Below, in pieces: positions 1 through 8,358 of a DNA stretch of 34,116 nucleotides. The first letter of the stretch is position 1. Each line of letters begins with the position of its first letter. Below the pieces are notes generated by a model. That model had not been told where the DNA came from, ran no database searches, and saw only the letters and a list, made by a program, of their open reading frames with translations. The stretch is from contig JBCBRD010000006.1 of NCBI GenBank assembly GCA_039819885.1, forward strand, positions 1-34,116, read 5' to 3'. Source of the stretch: JBCBRD01 sp039819885 (GTDB lineage: Bacteria; Pseudomonadota; Alphaproteobacteria; Rhizobiales; Hyphomicrobiaceae). Made by a program: the position numbers and the translations under genes.

Positions 1-1478
1 AGTTGCGATTTTTCGAAGTCGGCATCGAGCGCGGCCATTGGGTCCGCTGGTGGCGGGGGCGAGGCAGGATCGATGGAGGCAACTTGCGTTCCAGCTTTCG
101 TGTTGGCTTCGGTGCCATCGAGTGTCGCTGTCTGAGCGGTCGAACCGCTTCGTGCTTTTACGGGTGCAGCACGGATGACTGGGGGGCCTGTGTCCGTGTC
201 GTCGTCAGTGGTGGTCGCAGATGCAATGGTGCTGGCTGTCGACCGATAAACCTCGGCGATCTGTTCGCGATGATCGTATGCGACATAACCAAGACCGGAC
301 AAGACCACGAGGCCGGTGACTACGGCTGCAATGCGTCCGAGTGCAGCGCGGCCTTCGTTGACTTCATGGTGCGATTGGGATGGCACCGGAATGATCGGTC
401 CGGTCGGGATATCACCGCCCGAGCGGTTGGGCTGCAAGCGGCCCGGGTGGCCACCGCGAGGATGCGCTCCTTGCAGGAAGGTCGGGTTTGGTCCTGCTCC
501 TTGTTCGGGCCCGCTTCCCATCCCTGGCTGCGCATGTTGCGGGTGGCCGTGACCGTGCATTGATGTTCGAGCCTGGTTTGGGCCGGTCTGACCTGTGGGC
601 TGGCCAGTATATTGGGCACCCTGCTGCGGTGCATTCGGTTGGGCGTATCGTGGATCTGGCTGCTGCCCGTGTAGCTGGCCAGACGGTCTTTGGAGGCGCG
701 GATCGATCTGGGCTCCGGGCGCTGGCCTGCTGGAGGCTGGTCCGGACTGTGGGCCGCCGGTCTCTAACGTTGCGGCCGGTTGGTGTGCGTTGCGCTGTTC
801 TCGCAACGGCTTGTTTGCATCTTTGCTTTTGTTTTGAGCGTTCCAGGCTTCGGGATCGAATGGGTTTTTCGACTTTGTCTCAGCGCGCGCGCCACTATCA
901 GCATCGGGTTTTGACGATTCCGCCTTTGCTTTTGATTTGGCTACCGAGCCGGCTTCTGACGTCTTTGGTTTATCGGTGTTTTCTAAGGCTTCCTCTTGCG
1001 CCTTTGGCGCTTCTGTCACCGAAGCTTCCTGAGCACTTTCCGCACTTTCTTCAGGCGCATCAGATGCGGCGACTACAGCGCTGGATTCAGTTTTTGCAGC
1101 GTGGTGCTGGCTGCGTTTTTTTGACTTCCGCGCCGATCCCGAAGAACCCGTGCCGTCGTCCGCTGCCCCGGCTGAGTCGCTGCTCTTGTCTGGTCGTTCA
1201 GACGTTGGGCTCTCCGTCTTGGTCGGCTCTGCCCGGGCAGGTTTGGGATCACTGGTCTTGGACTCCGACAACGCATCGTCGAAATTGCTTTTGGGTGGGA
1301 ACACAGATGGTGCTGGTTTCCAATCTGGAAAACCCGCCTTCCAAATCAAATCGGTTGGCTTGAGGTGCCCACCTTGGACAAAAAGGCGCATTTCTGCGTC
1401 GGTCAAAGGACCGTGCTGCTGCCCATCGCGCGCGACATACCATTGCGCTTCTGTTGTCGGTGAACCCGTACCGCTCAT
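1..1478 (-). CDS. GYF_2-domain membrane protein, C-terminus outside window (partial)
   Basis: The frame is open without a stop from an ATG at 1478 down to base 1, so only the first 492 residues or so are seen. Residues about 12-56 form a GYF_2 (DUF4339) module: QWYVARDGQQHGPLT, then a hydrophobic strand and LIWKAGFPDWKPA. In bacteria this module is generally thought to bind proteins or peptides. Residues about 80-215 are rich in Ser, Lys, Ala and Glu, and about 230-345 are rich in Pro, Gln and Gly with His repeats; both look disordered. One membrane helix follows at about 378-398 (RIAAVVTGLVVLSGLGYVAY), then a Thr/Ser/Pro-rich linker. The likely topology is a cytoplasmic N-terminal half and an exported C-terminal part. 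The C-terminal domain would decide the function and lies beyond the window. The gene is divergent from ndk. Confidence is high that it is a gene, low for its role. Confidence 0.82.
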   Translation of the reverse strand, partial: MSGTGSPTTEAQWYVARDGQQHGPLTDAEMRLFVQGGHLKPTDLIWKAGFPDWKPAPSVFPPKSNFDDALSESKTSDPKPARAEPTKTESPTSERPDKSSDSAGAADDGTGSSGSARKSKKRSQHHAAKTESSAVVAASDAPEESAESAQEASVTEAPKAQEEALENTDKPKTSEAGSVAKSKAKAESSKPDADSGARAETKSKNPFDPEAWNAQNKSKDANKPLREQRNAHQPAATLETGGPQSGPASSRPAPGAQIDPRLQRPSGQLHGQQPDPRYAQPNAPQQGAQYTGQPTGQTGPNQARTSMHGHGHPQHAQPGMGSGPEQGAGPNPTFLQGAHPRGGHPGRLQPNRSGGDIPTGPIIPVPSQSHHEVNEGRAALGRIAAVVTGLVVLSGLGYVAYDHREQIAEVYRSTASTIASATTTDDDTDTGPPVIRAAPVKARSGSTAQTATLDGTEANTKAGTQVASIDPASPPPPADPMAALDADFEKSQ

Positions 1479-1925
1479 GTTTTGTCCGTTTGCCCGAATT
1501 CTCAACGAGAGCACATCCCTCGAAGCCCACAGTAGGTGTTGCAGCGTAATCAGCCCTTTTTTAGGGCGTACCTAATAGTTCTGCGCAGCTGTATTTGTTT
1601 GCTTCTTGTTTTCATCAACGGTTTTGTGGTCGGCGTCAACGGCTTGGCGATGGGGTTGAACGCTGTTAATCGATCCTGATTTGGATGCTGAGTTGCCTTG
1701 TCTTATCGGCAACTTGATCGATTGATGTGCGCGACTTGAGTGACCTGTGGAGCAAGGTTATAAGCCAGCGCAAGCTGCGGCTTGTTCTCATCACGCCGAA
1801 ACGCGTGCGGGGGATCTTCACCAATTTGATTGCCGAGCACTGCCGAGCCGGAGGGAGAACCGGGTTCGGGGGGATTACACACGTGCCTCGCGGCTTCGGC
1901 TCCAACGTTATGGAACATGAGAAAC
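1479..1925. other. intergenic region between divergent GYF_2 gene and ndk
   Basis: This 447-nt stretch has no convincing gene. It holds a likely ndk promoter (listed separately) and a short inverted repeat GCCCT-N5-AGGGC at about 1553-1567. The T-run of that repeat sits in the loop, so it is not a normal terminator. A short forward reading frame from 1727 runs into ndk in another frame and looks like chance. Confidence 0.5.
1736..1764 (+). promoter_or_regulatory. predicted sigma70-type promoter for ndk
   Basis: TTGAGT (1736-1741) and TATAAG (1759-1764) are separated by exactly 17 nt, matching the -35 and -10 consensus at four and five of six positions. Transcription would start near 1771, giving a leader of about 155 nt before ndk. 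This is a pattern match only. Confidence 0.45.
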
Positions 1926-2348
1926 ATGAGCATCGAACGCACCTTTTCGATCATCAAGCCTGACGCCACCAATCGCAACCTGACCGGCGGCATTAATGCC
2001 GTGATCGAAAAGGCTGGCTTGCGCGTGGTTGGGCAAAAGCGCGTGCGCTGGACGCCCGCACAGGCGCAGAAATTTTACGAAGAGCATGCAGCCCGTCCGT
2101 TTTACGGAGAGCTTTGCGATTTCATGACGTCAGCACCAATCGTGCTGCAGGTTCTTGAGGGCGAGAATGCGATCGCCAAGTACCGCGAAGTTATGGGGGC
2201 GACGGACCCTGCGGAAGCTGATGAGGGCACGATCCGGAAGTTGTTTGCCGTCTCAAAGGCCGAGAACTCGGTGCACGGTTCCGATAGCCCAGCATCAGCG
2301 GAACGCGAAATCGCAATGAACTTCGGTCTGGACGAAATCGTCGGCTAA
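1926..2348 (+). CDS. ndk: nucleoside diphosphate kinase
   Basis: The enzyme transfers the gamma phosphate of ATP to other nucleoside diphosphates through a phosphohistidine, balancing cytoplasmic NTP and dNTP pools. The product is 140 residues, the usual length. It begins MSIERTFSIIKPDA, the standard family opening with the conserved Lys of the KPD motif (residue 11). The active-site histidine is H117 in NSVHGSDS. The ATG at 1926 is chosen because it gives the normal N-terminus; the frame is open further upstream to 1830, but that extension (MPSTAEPEG...) has no family similarity. A -35/-10 pair lies about 160 nt upstream. The gene appears monocistronic, since the next gene starts 229 nt later. 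Confidence 0.97.
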   Translation: MSIERTFSIIKPDATNRNLTGGINAVIEKAGLRVVGQKRVRWTPAQAQKFYEEHAARPFYGELCDFMTSAPIVLQVLEGENAIAKYREVMGATDPAEADEGTIRKLFAVSKAENSVHGSDSPASAEREIAMNFGLDEIVG

Positions 2349-2577
2349 GTCGGCTTTGAAACGTCGATTGATTTTGCCTCGGCTGTTTTCGACTGGTTCG
2401 ATGACTGCCGGGGCATTTTTATGCCTGTTTTGCCGCAGCCTTCTGACCATTGTGAGAAGAACACTCGATTGATTTCTCTATAAAATTCGCGTTAGCTCGA
2501 TGCAATCTGTGGGGGATGTGGGTGTCGTGTTCGCGGGTTGAATGCGTTGGCGCATGAGTTGTTAAGGGGGCGCGCCG

Positions 2578-3099
2578 ATGGGCGCCGTTCGGATTTATTG
2601 CGGTGCTAGTCTTGATGGGTTCGTTGCCGATGGCGATGGTGACACATCTTGGCTGCAACCGTTTGAGGCAGCGATCTTCAGAGAAAGCGGTTTCCTCGAT
2701 CAAGTTGGGGCCGTCATTCTCGGTCGCCGTGCCTTTGAGTTTCTCTACGCATTTGGCGAGTGGCCCTACGATAACAAAGCCGGTTTCATTGTGTCGTCGA
2801 CGCTGGAAATGAAATTACCTGCACGATGCCGGTTTGCCCGCAGCGGTGTGCGCGACGCCGTAGTTGCAGCCAAAGCTGCTGCTGGTGATCTGGATGTGTG
2901 GGTGGTCGGCGGCGCAATGATGCTGCAGTCGGCTTTGCGCGAGCGGGTGGTTGATCGCATTGAAATGTGCCTTGTGCCGGTTCTTGTCGGTCAAGGACTT
3001 GCGGTGATGGGCGCGCTCGACCAACCACAGGAGCTGGTCTTTGAAAGTAGCAAGACCTATCCGCAGGACATCATCAAGCTGACCTATGAGCTAGCCTGA
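2578..3099 (+). CDS. dihydrofolate reductase family protein (RibD C-terminal-like)
   Basis: A 173-residue single-domain protein of the RibD_C/DHFR-like reductase superfamily. The opening RIYCGASLDGFVADGDG matches the family first strand and loop. GAVILGRRAFEF (about 44-55) is the usual 'lGRktye' segment, and VWVVGGAMMLQSAL (about 107-120) is the Gly-rich NADPH-binding segment. The C-terminal part has the family's Val/Pro-rich strand (LVPVLVGQGLAVMG). Members are NAD(P)H-dependent reductases whose substrates are mostly unknown, so true folate reductase activity should not be assumed. The ATG at 2578 has an AAGGGGG ribosome binding site about 8 nt upstream. It converges on the P450 gene. Confidence 0.88.
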   Translation: MGAVRIYCGASLDGFVADGDGDTSWLQPFEAAIFRESGFLDQVGAVILGRRAFEFLYAFGEWPYDNKAGFIVSSTLEMKLPARCRFARSGVRDAVVAAKAAAGDLDVWVVGGAMMLQSALRERVVDRIEMCLVPVLVGQGLAVMGALDQPQELVFESSKTYPQDIIKLTYELA

Positions 3100-3211
3100 T
3101 GCCTCGTTGTTGCAGGCGATATGCCGACAAGAGGGTGGCCTCCAGTGTCGCTTTGATGCTTTTAGCGTCGTCAGGCGGTCTTTCGATCGCCCGTTCCAAG
3201 CCCCTAGCGTG

Positions 3212-4570
3212 TTAGCTCAATTCACGAATTTTGAAGAGCAACCCGCCACGTGGTGTGAGCGTTACGGTGGCATTGATACCTGGTGGTTCGAGGCCAACGT
3301 ACTCCGGGCGGAAGCGGCGCAGAAGAATCGAAAGGGCGAGCGTGTTTTCGACCTGGCTCATGGCACCACCTGGGCACGAGCGTTTGCCGGCACCAAACGG
3401 CATGTAGGAATATTTGACACGCTTTTTGGCGGCACCATCGAGCCAGCGTTCAGGACGGAACTCTGATGGTTCATCCCAGAATTCCGGATTGTGGTGTGCG
3501 CCGTAGCTGAACATTACAACGCGATCGCCGGCCTTAATCTGTTTGCCAGAGATTTCATCGTCTGCTGCTGCAGTGCGGATTAGACCCCAGATCGGTGGGT
3601 AAATGCGCATCGTCTCCTGGACCACGGCACGCGTGTAGGCCAATGCTGAGTAGTCGGCTGCTGTCGGTTCGCGGTCGCCGATGACGGTTTCGCCTTCGCG
3701 GCGGATACGTTCCGCAGCTTCTGGATGCTTGGACACGAGGTAGAGCGCCCAAGCAAGCGTCAGTGCTGTCGTTTCAGTGCCGGCCCAGAGGTATTGTTTG
3801 ATTTCGTCGACGGCTTGCTGGTGATCGAATTCTGGGACCTCAGGGTCTGCAACCGCGTCCTGGATCATCGTTAGCAAAGTGCGTTCGCGCTGTTCACGCG
3901 GGTCTGCGCCCATGACAGCAGGCGGTACGGACCACCAAGCTTCCATTGCTTTTGCCGCATCCTCGTCCGTCATCTCATAGAGTTCGCCTGCCTGGCGTTT
4001 GAGGCGGATCTCTTTGTGATGCATTACGTCTGTGTAGGTCTTGACGTATTTGAACACGACATGCGGATTGAAGGGCATATCGCGGTCAAACAAGGCTTTG
4101 CAGATCATGTCGGCTGCGAGCGTCCAGGTCTGCTCGACCATCTCGACGGTCTCTTCCGATTTCGCCAACTCAGCCCACCGGTCCATCTTCGATTTGATGG
4201 CCATGTTGAAGTAGGGGACATATTCGGTGAACGCATCAGGGTGAAATGCTGGCTGTTGTGGCGTTCTGATCTTCTGCCACAGGGCACCATCATTTGTGAT
4301 CATCGACTTGCCGAAAATCGGTTTCAGGCCGTCGAAATATTTGATGTAGTTGTCTGCATTCTTGACGAGAACGTGCTTGAAGCCCTCGGGCTCCGTTACC
4401 AGAACCAGCCGCTGGTTGGCCATGTTTACCGGAATAACCGGGCCATAGCGCTGAGCCATCTGAAGCAACACCCGCATTGGGTTTGTCGGATCTTTCAGCA
4501 GAGGTGTCAGCTTGAACCAAATGCTGCTCTCGTCACCGAGCTGATTGGCGTGTGTTTCAAGATTGTTCAT
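3212..4570 (-). CDS. cytochrome P450
   Basis: A 452-residue heme-thiolate monooxygenase with all diagnostic motifs in order. These are the C-helix WxxxR (W98-R102), the I-helix oxygen-activation motif AGTETT (263-268), the K-helix ExxR (E319-R322), the PERW motif (about 373-376) and the heme loop FGAGKRSCPG with the axial cysteine C399. There is no signal peptide or membrane anchor, so it should be soluble. The AGTETT helix and the long-chain P450 look recall fatty-acid or alkane-hydroxylating families, but the substrate cannot be read from sequence. No ferredoxin or reductase gene is next to it, so electrons must come from partners elsewhere. It stands alone between a convergent reductase-like gene and a 366-nt gap. 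Confidence 0.95.
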   Translation of the reverse strand: MNNLETHANQLGDESSIWFKLTPLLKDPTNPMRVLLQMAQRYGPVIPVNMANQRLVLVTEPEGFKHVLVKNADNYIKYFDGLKPIFGKSMITNDGALWQKIRTPQQPAFHPDAFTEYVPYFNMAIKSKMDRWAELAKSEETVEMVEQTWTLAADMICKALFDRDMPFNPHVVFKYVKTYTDVMHHKEIRLKRQAGELYEMTDEDAAKAMEAWWSVPPAVMGADPREQRERTLLTMIQDAVADPEVPEFDHQQAVDEIKQYLWAGTETTALTLAWALYLVSKHPEAAERIRREGETVIGDREPTAADYSALAYTRAVVQETMRIYPPIWGLIRTAAADDEISGKQIKAGDRVVMFSYGAHHNPEFWDEPSEFRPERWLDGAAKKRVKYSYMPFGAGKRSCPGGAMSQVENTLALSILLRRFRPEYVGLEPPGINATVTLTPRGGLLFKIRELS

Positions 4571-4936
4571 CGTCTAGAAGCTTTCAAATCGTTCCACCGG
4601 CATTGCCGTTGCGCCGCCGAAATTCATGGACTTTAAGTCGGCCGACGGATGTTGACCGCTAACGCTCCTTGAACCTGTCTTCATGCTCAGCGCAGTTTAT
4701 ATGCCTTGGCTGCCGGTTGCAGTGCCTCAAGAGACACATGGGGTTTGCCTACGACGTGCCAGTCTACACCGTTAAAGCTCACAATGCCTTAAAGCGCATT
4801 TGAGCTAACACGTTTGAATCGGTGGATAAAAAAGCTCTGCAAACGCTGTCGAGACGGCCTGAGATACCATTGTGGATCGATGAGTGTCCATGAAACGGGA
4901 GGTATCCGCTTCACTATGGCGCGTTCGAAAACACAG
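4571..4936. other. intergenic region upstream of P450 and downstream of purN
   Basis: No gene is supported in these 366 nt. On the minus strand a TATAAA (plus positions 4696-4701) could be the -10 element of the P450 promoter, but no good -35 hexamer lies 16-18 nt away. A T-rich run downstream of purN (minus strand, around 4828-4835) has only a very weak stem before it. A short forward frame starting near 4880 is not convincing. Confidence 0.4.
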
Positions 4937-5614
4937 TTAACCTGTCGACGGTACAATCAATGCATTGAATTGACTTGATATTCTAAAGTTGTCTTCGATG
5001 TCTGCTTCAAAAGTCACAGTTCCGCGTTCAGTGACCTTTATCTGTGCTGAAGCAAAAAGGTGTAAAACCTTTGGATAAAGCTGATGCTCGACTGCGAGAA
5101 TTCTCTCGCTGAGCAAATCTGCCGTGTCGGTGGTTTTAACTGGGACGGCAGCCTGCCCAAGGATAGGCCCGCCATCGACCTCTTCACTGACCAAATGGAC
5201 TGTGCAGCCGGCAATACGCACTCCGGCGTCAATCGCCCGCTGGTGTGTATTCAGTCCTTTAAACATCGGCAGTAGTGAAGGATGGATGTTGATCATCCGA
5301 CCTGCCCAAGCATTCACAAGGTCTGAGGTCATGCGTCGCATGAAGCCTGCACAGGCGACAATGTCAGGTTGGATGCCCACGAGTGCTTTACGCAACTCGG
5401 CATCAAAGGCTTCGCGGCTTGGGAACGCCTTGTGGTCTAGGGCGATTGTCTGAATGCCGCGATCAGCCGCCCAGCTCAGACCGGCTGCGTTTGGACGATT
5501 TGAAATGACGCCCACGATTTCGGCTGCGTAGTCTTCAGCCCGTGCCGCTTCGACGAGTGCTTGCATGTTCGAGCCACGGCCCGAGATTAAGACGGCAACC
5601 CGCTTCCGACTCAT
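4937..5614 (-). CDS. purN: phosphoribosylglycinamide formyltransferase (GAR transformylase)
   Basis: This enzyme transfers formyl from 10-formyltetrahydrofolate to GAR, the third step of purine synthesis. The product is 225 residues. It opens with RVAVLISGRGSNMQAL, the phosphate-binding loop of the family. The catalytic set is present: N109 and H111 in INIHPSLLP, and D147 in VDGGP. The C-terminal tail is about ten residues longer than the E. coli enzyme. It lies 13 nt downstream of purM on the same strand, so the two almost certainly form an operon for consecutive or near-consecutive steps of IMP synthesis. Confidence 0.97.
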   Translation of the reverse strand: MSRKRVAVLISGRGSNMQALVEAARAEDYAAEIVGVISNRPNAAGLSWAADRGIQTIALDHKAFPSREAFDAELRKALVGIQPDIVACAGFMRRMTSDLVNAWAGRMINIHPSLLPMFKGLNTHQRAIDAGVRIAGCTVHLVSEEVDGGPILGQAAVPVKTTDTADLLSERILAVEHQLYPKVLHLFASAQIKVTERGTVTFEADIEDNFRISSQFNALIVPSTG

Positions 5615-5627
5615 ATGCGTGGGTCCA

Positions 5628-6797
5628 TTACTTTCGGTCTTGAAGTCGGCCGGCGTATCTGACGCGGCTGTGCGGTGTTAGCTCCGTCTCGGTTGCGTCG
5701 GGCGCATTGATGAGGGGCTCGACGTCGATTAGAGATCCAAGAATGACGCTGGTCTCTCCAATCTCTTCAAGGGCAGTAACGATCCTTTCAGCACTGTCGC
5801 CTGCAACGCATAAGACCATGCCGATCCCACAATTGAATGTGCGTAGCAGTTCCGTATCATCGAGACCGCCATTGTTTGCGCACCACTCAAAAACGGACGG
5901 TAAATCCCATGCTGACAAATCGATTTGGGCTGCCAGATGGTCTGGCAGCACGCGGGGGATGTTTTCGGATAGTCCACCGCCTGTGATGTGTGCCAACGCC
6001 TTGATGGGGCTATTGGCATTTGCGTCGCGCGTTTGCGCCAGCAGCTGCAGAAGCGGTTTGACGTAGATCCGTGTTGGAATAAGCAGCGCTTCGGCGACGG
6101 TTAGTCCGGGTCGCCAAGGTGCGGGAGCGGCCCAGTCGAGGTCAGCGCGTTCCACCAGTTTGCGCACGAGTGAGTAGCCGTTGGCGTGGATACCGCTCGA
6201 GGGAAGACCGATTAGGATATCTCCGGCGATGAGGTCGTCCACTTTCGGTAGAATGTTCGACCGTTCCACTGCGCCGACCGTGAAGCCCGCTAGGTCGTAA
6301 TCGCCTTCCGAGTACATGCCGGGCATTTCTGCAGTCTCACCGCCAATAAGCGCGCAGCCGGCTTCACTGCAACCTTCGGCTATTCCGGCGACAACGTCCT
6401 TGGCGGTCGAAACGTCGAGAGCGCCTGTCGCGAAGTAGTCGAGGAAAAACATTGGTTCGGCGCCTTGAACGATCAAGTCATTCACGCACATTGCCACCAA
6501 GTCGATGCCGATCGTCTGATGTTGTCCTGCTGCCGTAGCGACCCGAAGTTTTGTGCCGACGCCATCGGTTGCCGCCACCAGGAGCGGATCCTCATAACCG
6601 GTACTCTTGAGATCGAAGACGCCGCCGAAGCCACCGATCGTGCTGTCAGCACCTGGGCGTTTTGTTGCCCGAACCAGCGGCTTGATTGCGTCAACGAATG
6701 CGTTTCCAGCGTCAATGTTGACGCCCGCGTCGCGATACGTGATCGGCCGTTCTGGCGCTTGTTCGGTGGTAAGAGTGTCTTGATCCGGGTTTTTCAT
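5628..6797 (-). CDS. purM: phosphoribosylformylglycinamidine cyclo-ligase (AIR synthetase)
   Basis: PurM closes the imidazole ring of AIR using ATP and FGAM. The 389-residue product carries the expected signatures: TYRDAGVNIDAGN near the start, GGFGGVFDL, the DGVGTKLRVA ATP-site loop, VNDLIVQGAEP and GGETAEMPGMY. The chain is some 30-40 residues longer than many bacterial PurM proteins. The excess is mainly a polar N-terminal extension before TYRDAGV and a C-terminal tail. It is the first gene of purM-purN and is divergent from the DUF2066 gene, with 164 nt between them in which the promoters of both should lie. Confidence 0.97.
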   Translation of the reverse strand: MKNPDQDTLTTEQAPERPITYRDAGVNIDAGNAFVDAIKPLVRATKRPGADSTIGGFGGVFDLKSTGYEDPLLVAATDGVGTKLRVATAAGQHQTIGIDLVAMCVNDLIVQGAEPMFFLDYFATGALDVSTAKDVVAGIAEGCSEAGCALIGGETAEMPGMYSEGDYDLAGFTVGAVERSNILPKVDDLIAGDILIGLPSSGIHANGYSLVRKLVERADLDWAAPAPWRPGLTVAEALLIPTRIYVKPLLQLLAQTRDANANSPIKALAHITGGGLSENIPRVLPDHLAAQIDLSAWDLPSVFEWCANNGGLDDTELLRTFNCGIGMVLCVAGDSAERIVTALEEIGETSVILGSLIDVEPLINAPDATETELTPHSRVRYAGRLQDRK

Positions 6798-6961
6798 GTG
6801 CAGGATAGAGCCGTTCAGCGAGGTGTAACTGGGAGCAGCGCTCTAGCAGGTTTGATGGCTGACGGGAATGGTTGGGCGTAACCTTTGGTCGGTGTGTTGC
6901 CTAACGTGAGTAGGCCCGCTATCGAAATTGAGAGTTGGAAACGACAAGGGGCAGCCACCTA

Positions 6962-8122
6962 ATGATCCGAACCGTGTACGGTGAAATGCATGCTGGTCGT
7001 AGCCGAGAGCAGCGATGCCGCGCTTTGTTCGGTCTCGGTCTTTTTGTAATTGCCGCTGCAATTGGTGGACCGGTCGCTTATGCTGACCCGGATCGCCCTT
7101 TTACCGTGTCGAATTATCCCGTTTTTGCGACGGCTAAAGATGCGGTTACGGCGAAGCGCTCGGCACTACGAGAAGGGCAAGACGCTGCCTTTCGCTCGGT
7201 CTTGAAGCGGATTGTTCCTGTTACGGCCTATCGGCAGTTGCGCACGCTTCCAAGAATTGAGGCGTCTCGGTTCATTGATGGGATGTCTGTTAAGTCCGAG
7301 CAGAATTCCTCGACCGAGTATATTGCCACGATGGATTTTGCATTTTCTGCGGAAGCCGTTCGTAAGCATTTGCGGTCTGTGGGTATCCCCTTCATCGATA
7401 CTCAGGCGGAGCCAGCGGTCTTGGTTCCCATTACGCTTGAAAGCGGTGCAGATGCTGCCGCTACGGGAGGCGTTAAACCGAAGCCGAACCTGGGAGATTG
7501 GGGTCAAACCTGGAAGACGCTTGATCTTGCGAACTCGGTTGCGCCGCTCAGGGTGGCGGCCTTGCGTTCGTCTGTTCGGCCGGATGTGGTTGAGAAGCTC
7601 TGGACCAAGGGTACGACTGCCGGACAAGACTTTTCGTCAAACTACGGGTCTTCGCAAACAGTAGCAGCGATTGCTCGTCATGACCCAGGCGCTGGCAAAC
7701 TGCATGTAGTCCTGGCTGGGCGCGATGCCGTTGGGTCTGTTTATCTGAAACGAAGCTATCCGGTGCTGGATGGTGATGTGGCCTATGCGCTCGAATATGC
7801 AGCCAGTGTTTCCCAAGGCATTCTCGAGGGCCGATGGAAAGCGATTAGTTCTCGGTCTGTCGGTCGCAGCGGGGGAGGGGCTCTTCAGCCCGTCTCGATC
7901 GAGGTCTATTTCGGGTCACCGGCCCAATGGTATGAGATCGAAGGACAGTTAAGGGCGCTGCCGGGATTGCAAGGCTTCAGCACGCAGGGTGTGAGTGCGC
8001 GGAGTGCTGACATCGCGTTCAACTATCCTGGGGGAGGCGAGCAGTTACGCGGTGTCTTGGCGCAGCAAGGCTTTTCGTTGACGCAAGCTGGTCAGCGCTG
8101 GGTGTTGCAGAAGACCTACTGA
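6962..8122 (+). CDS. exported DUF2066 domain-containing protein
   Basis: A 386-residue protein with a Sec-type signal peptide: basic residues at about 12-20, a hydrophobic stretch LFGLGLFVIAAAIGGP, and probable cleavage after AYA (residue 41). The mature part begins with a DUF2066-like region (FTVSNYPVFATAKDAVTAKRSALREGQDAAFRSVL), a family of unknown function found mostly in Proteobacteria. The ATG at 6962 is preferred because AAGGGG lies about 10 nt upstream; the frame is also open to a TTG at 6935. It diverges from purM and precedes an AI-2E permease and hdaA. The molecular role is unknown; a periplasmic location is the main inference. Confidence 0.85.
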   Translation: MIRTVYGEMHAGRSREQRCRALFGLGLFVIAAAIGGPVAYADPDRPFTVSNYPVFATAKDAVTAKRSALREGQDAAFRSVLKRIVPVTAYRQLRTLPRIEASRFIDGMSVKSEQNSSTEYIATMDFAFSAEAVRKHLRSVGIPFIDTQAEPAVLVPITLESGADAAATGGVKPKPNLGDWGQTWKTLDLANSVAPLRVAALRSSVRPDVVEKLWTKGTTAGQDFSSNYGSSQTVAAIARHDPGAGKLHVVLAGRDAVGSVYLKRSYPVLDGDVAYALEYAASVSQGILEGRWKAISSRSVGRSGGGALQPVSIEVYFGSPAQWYEIEGQLRALPGLQGFSTQGVSARSADIAFNYPGGGEQLRGVLAQQGFSLTQAGQRWVLQKTY

Positions 8123-8358
8123 GGCGAAACGCGTTCTGAAGCGATTGCTATTCGGAAGCCAGAGGCGTTCCTAGCCGTTTTGTCCTCTTTGACCGGCAAC
8201 ATCAGGATGTACCGATACGGAAGTATGATGCATCCCTTCTGGGCCTGCAATTTGGCTGATTGAGACTGGCACTGTAGTTTGGTCAGATCGCGGACCACCT
8301 GCCATCTTGATCTCGTGTGGTCCGCTTACTGTCGGTCGGGGTCGGCGAGGGGAACAAG

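Noticed and set aside
488..1363. Forward reading frame of 291 codons
   Set aside because: It is antisense to the GYF_2-domain gene, whose product has a clear domain, helix and start; the forward product has no recognisable features.
1553..1567. GCCCT-N5-AGGGC hairpin as terminator
   Set aside because: The T-run is in the loop and not after the stem, and it lies upstream of both divergent genes.
4016..4636. Forward reading frame of 206 codons
   Set aside because: It is antisense to the P450 gene and shows no family features.
4820..4860. Terminator for purN on the minus strand
   Set aside because: A T-run is present, but the stem before it is only about three base pairs.
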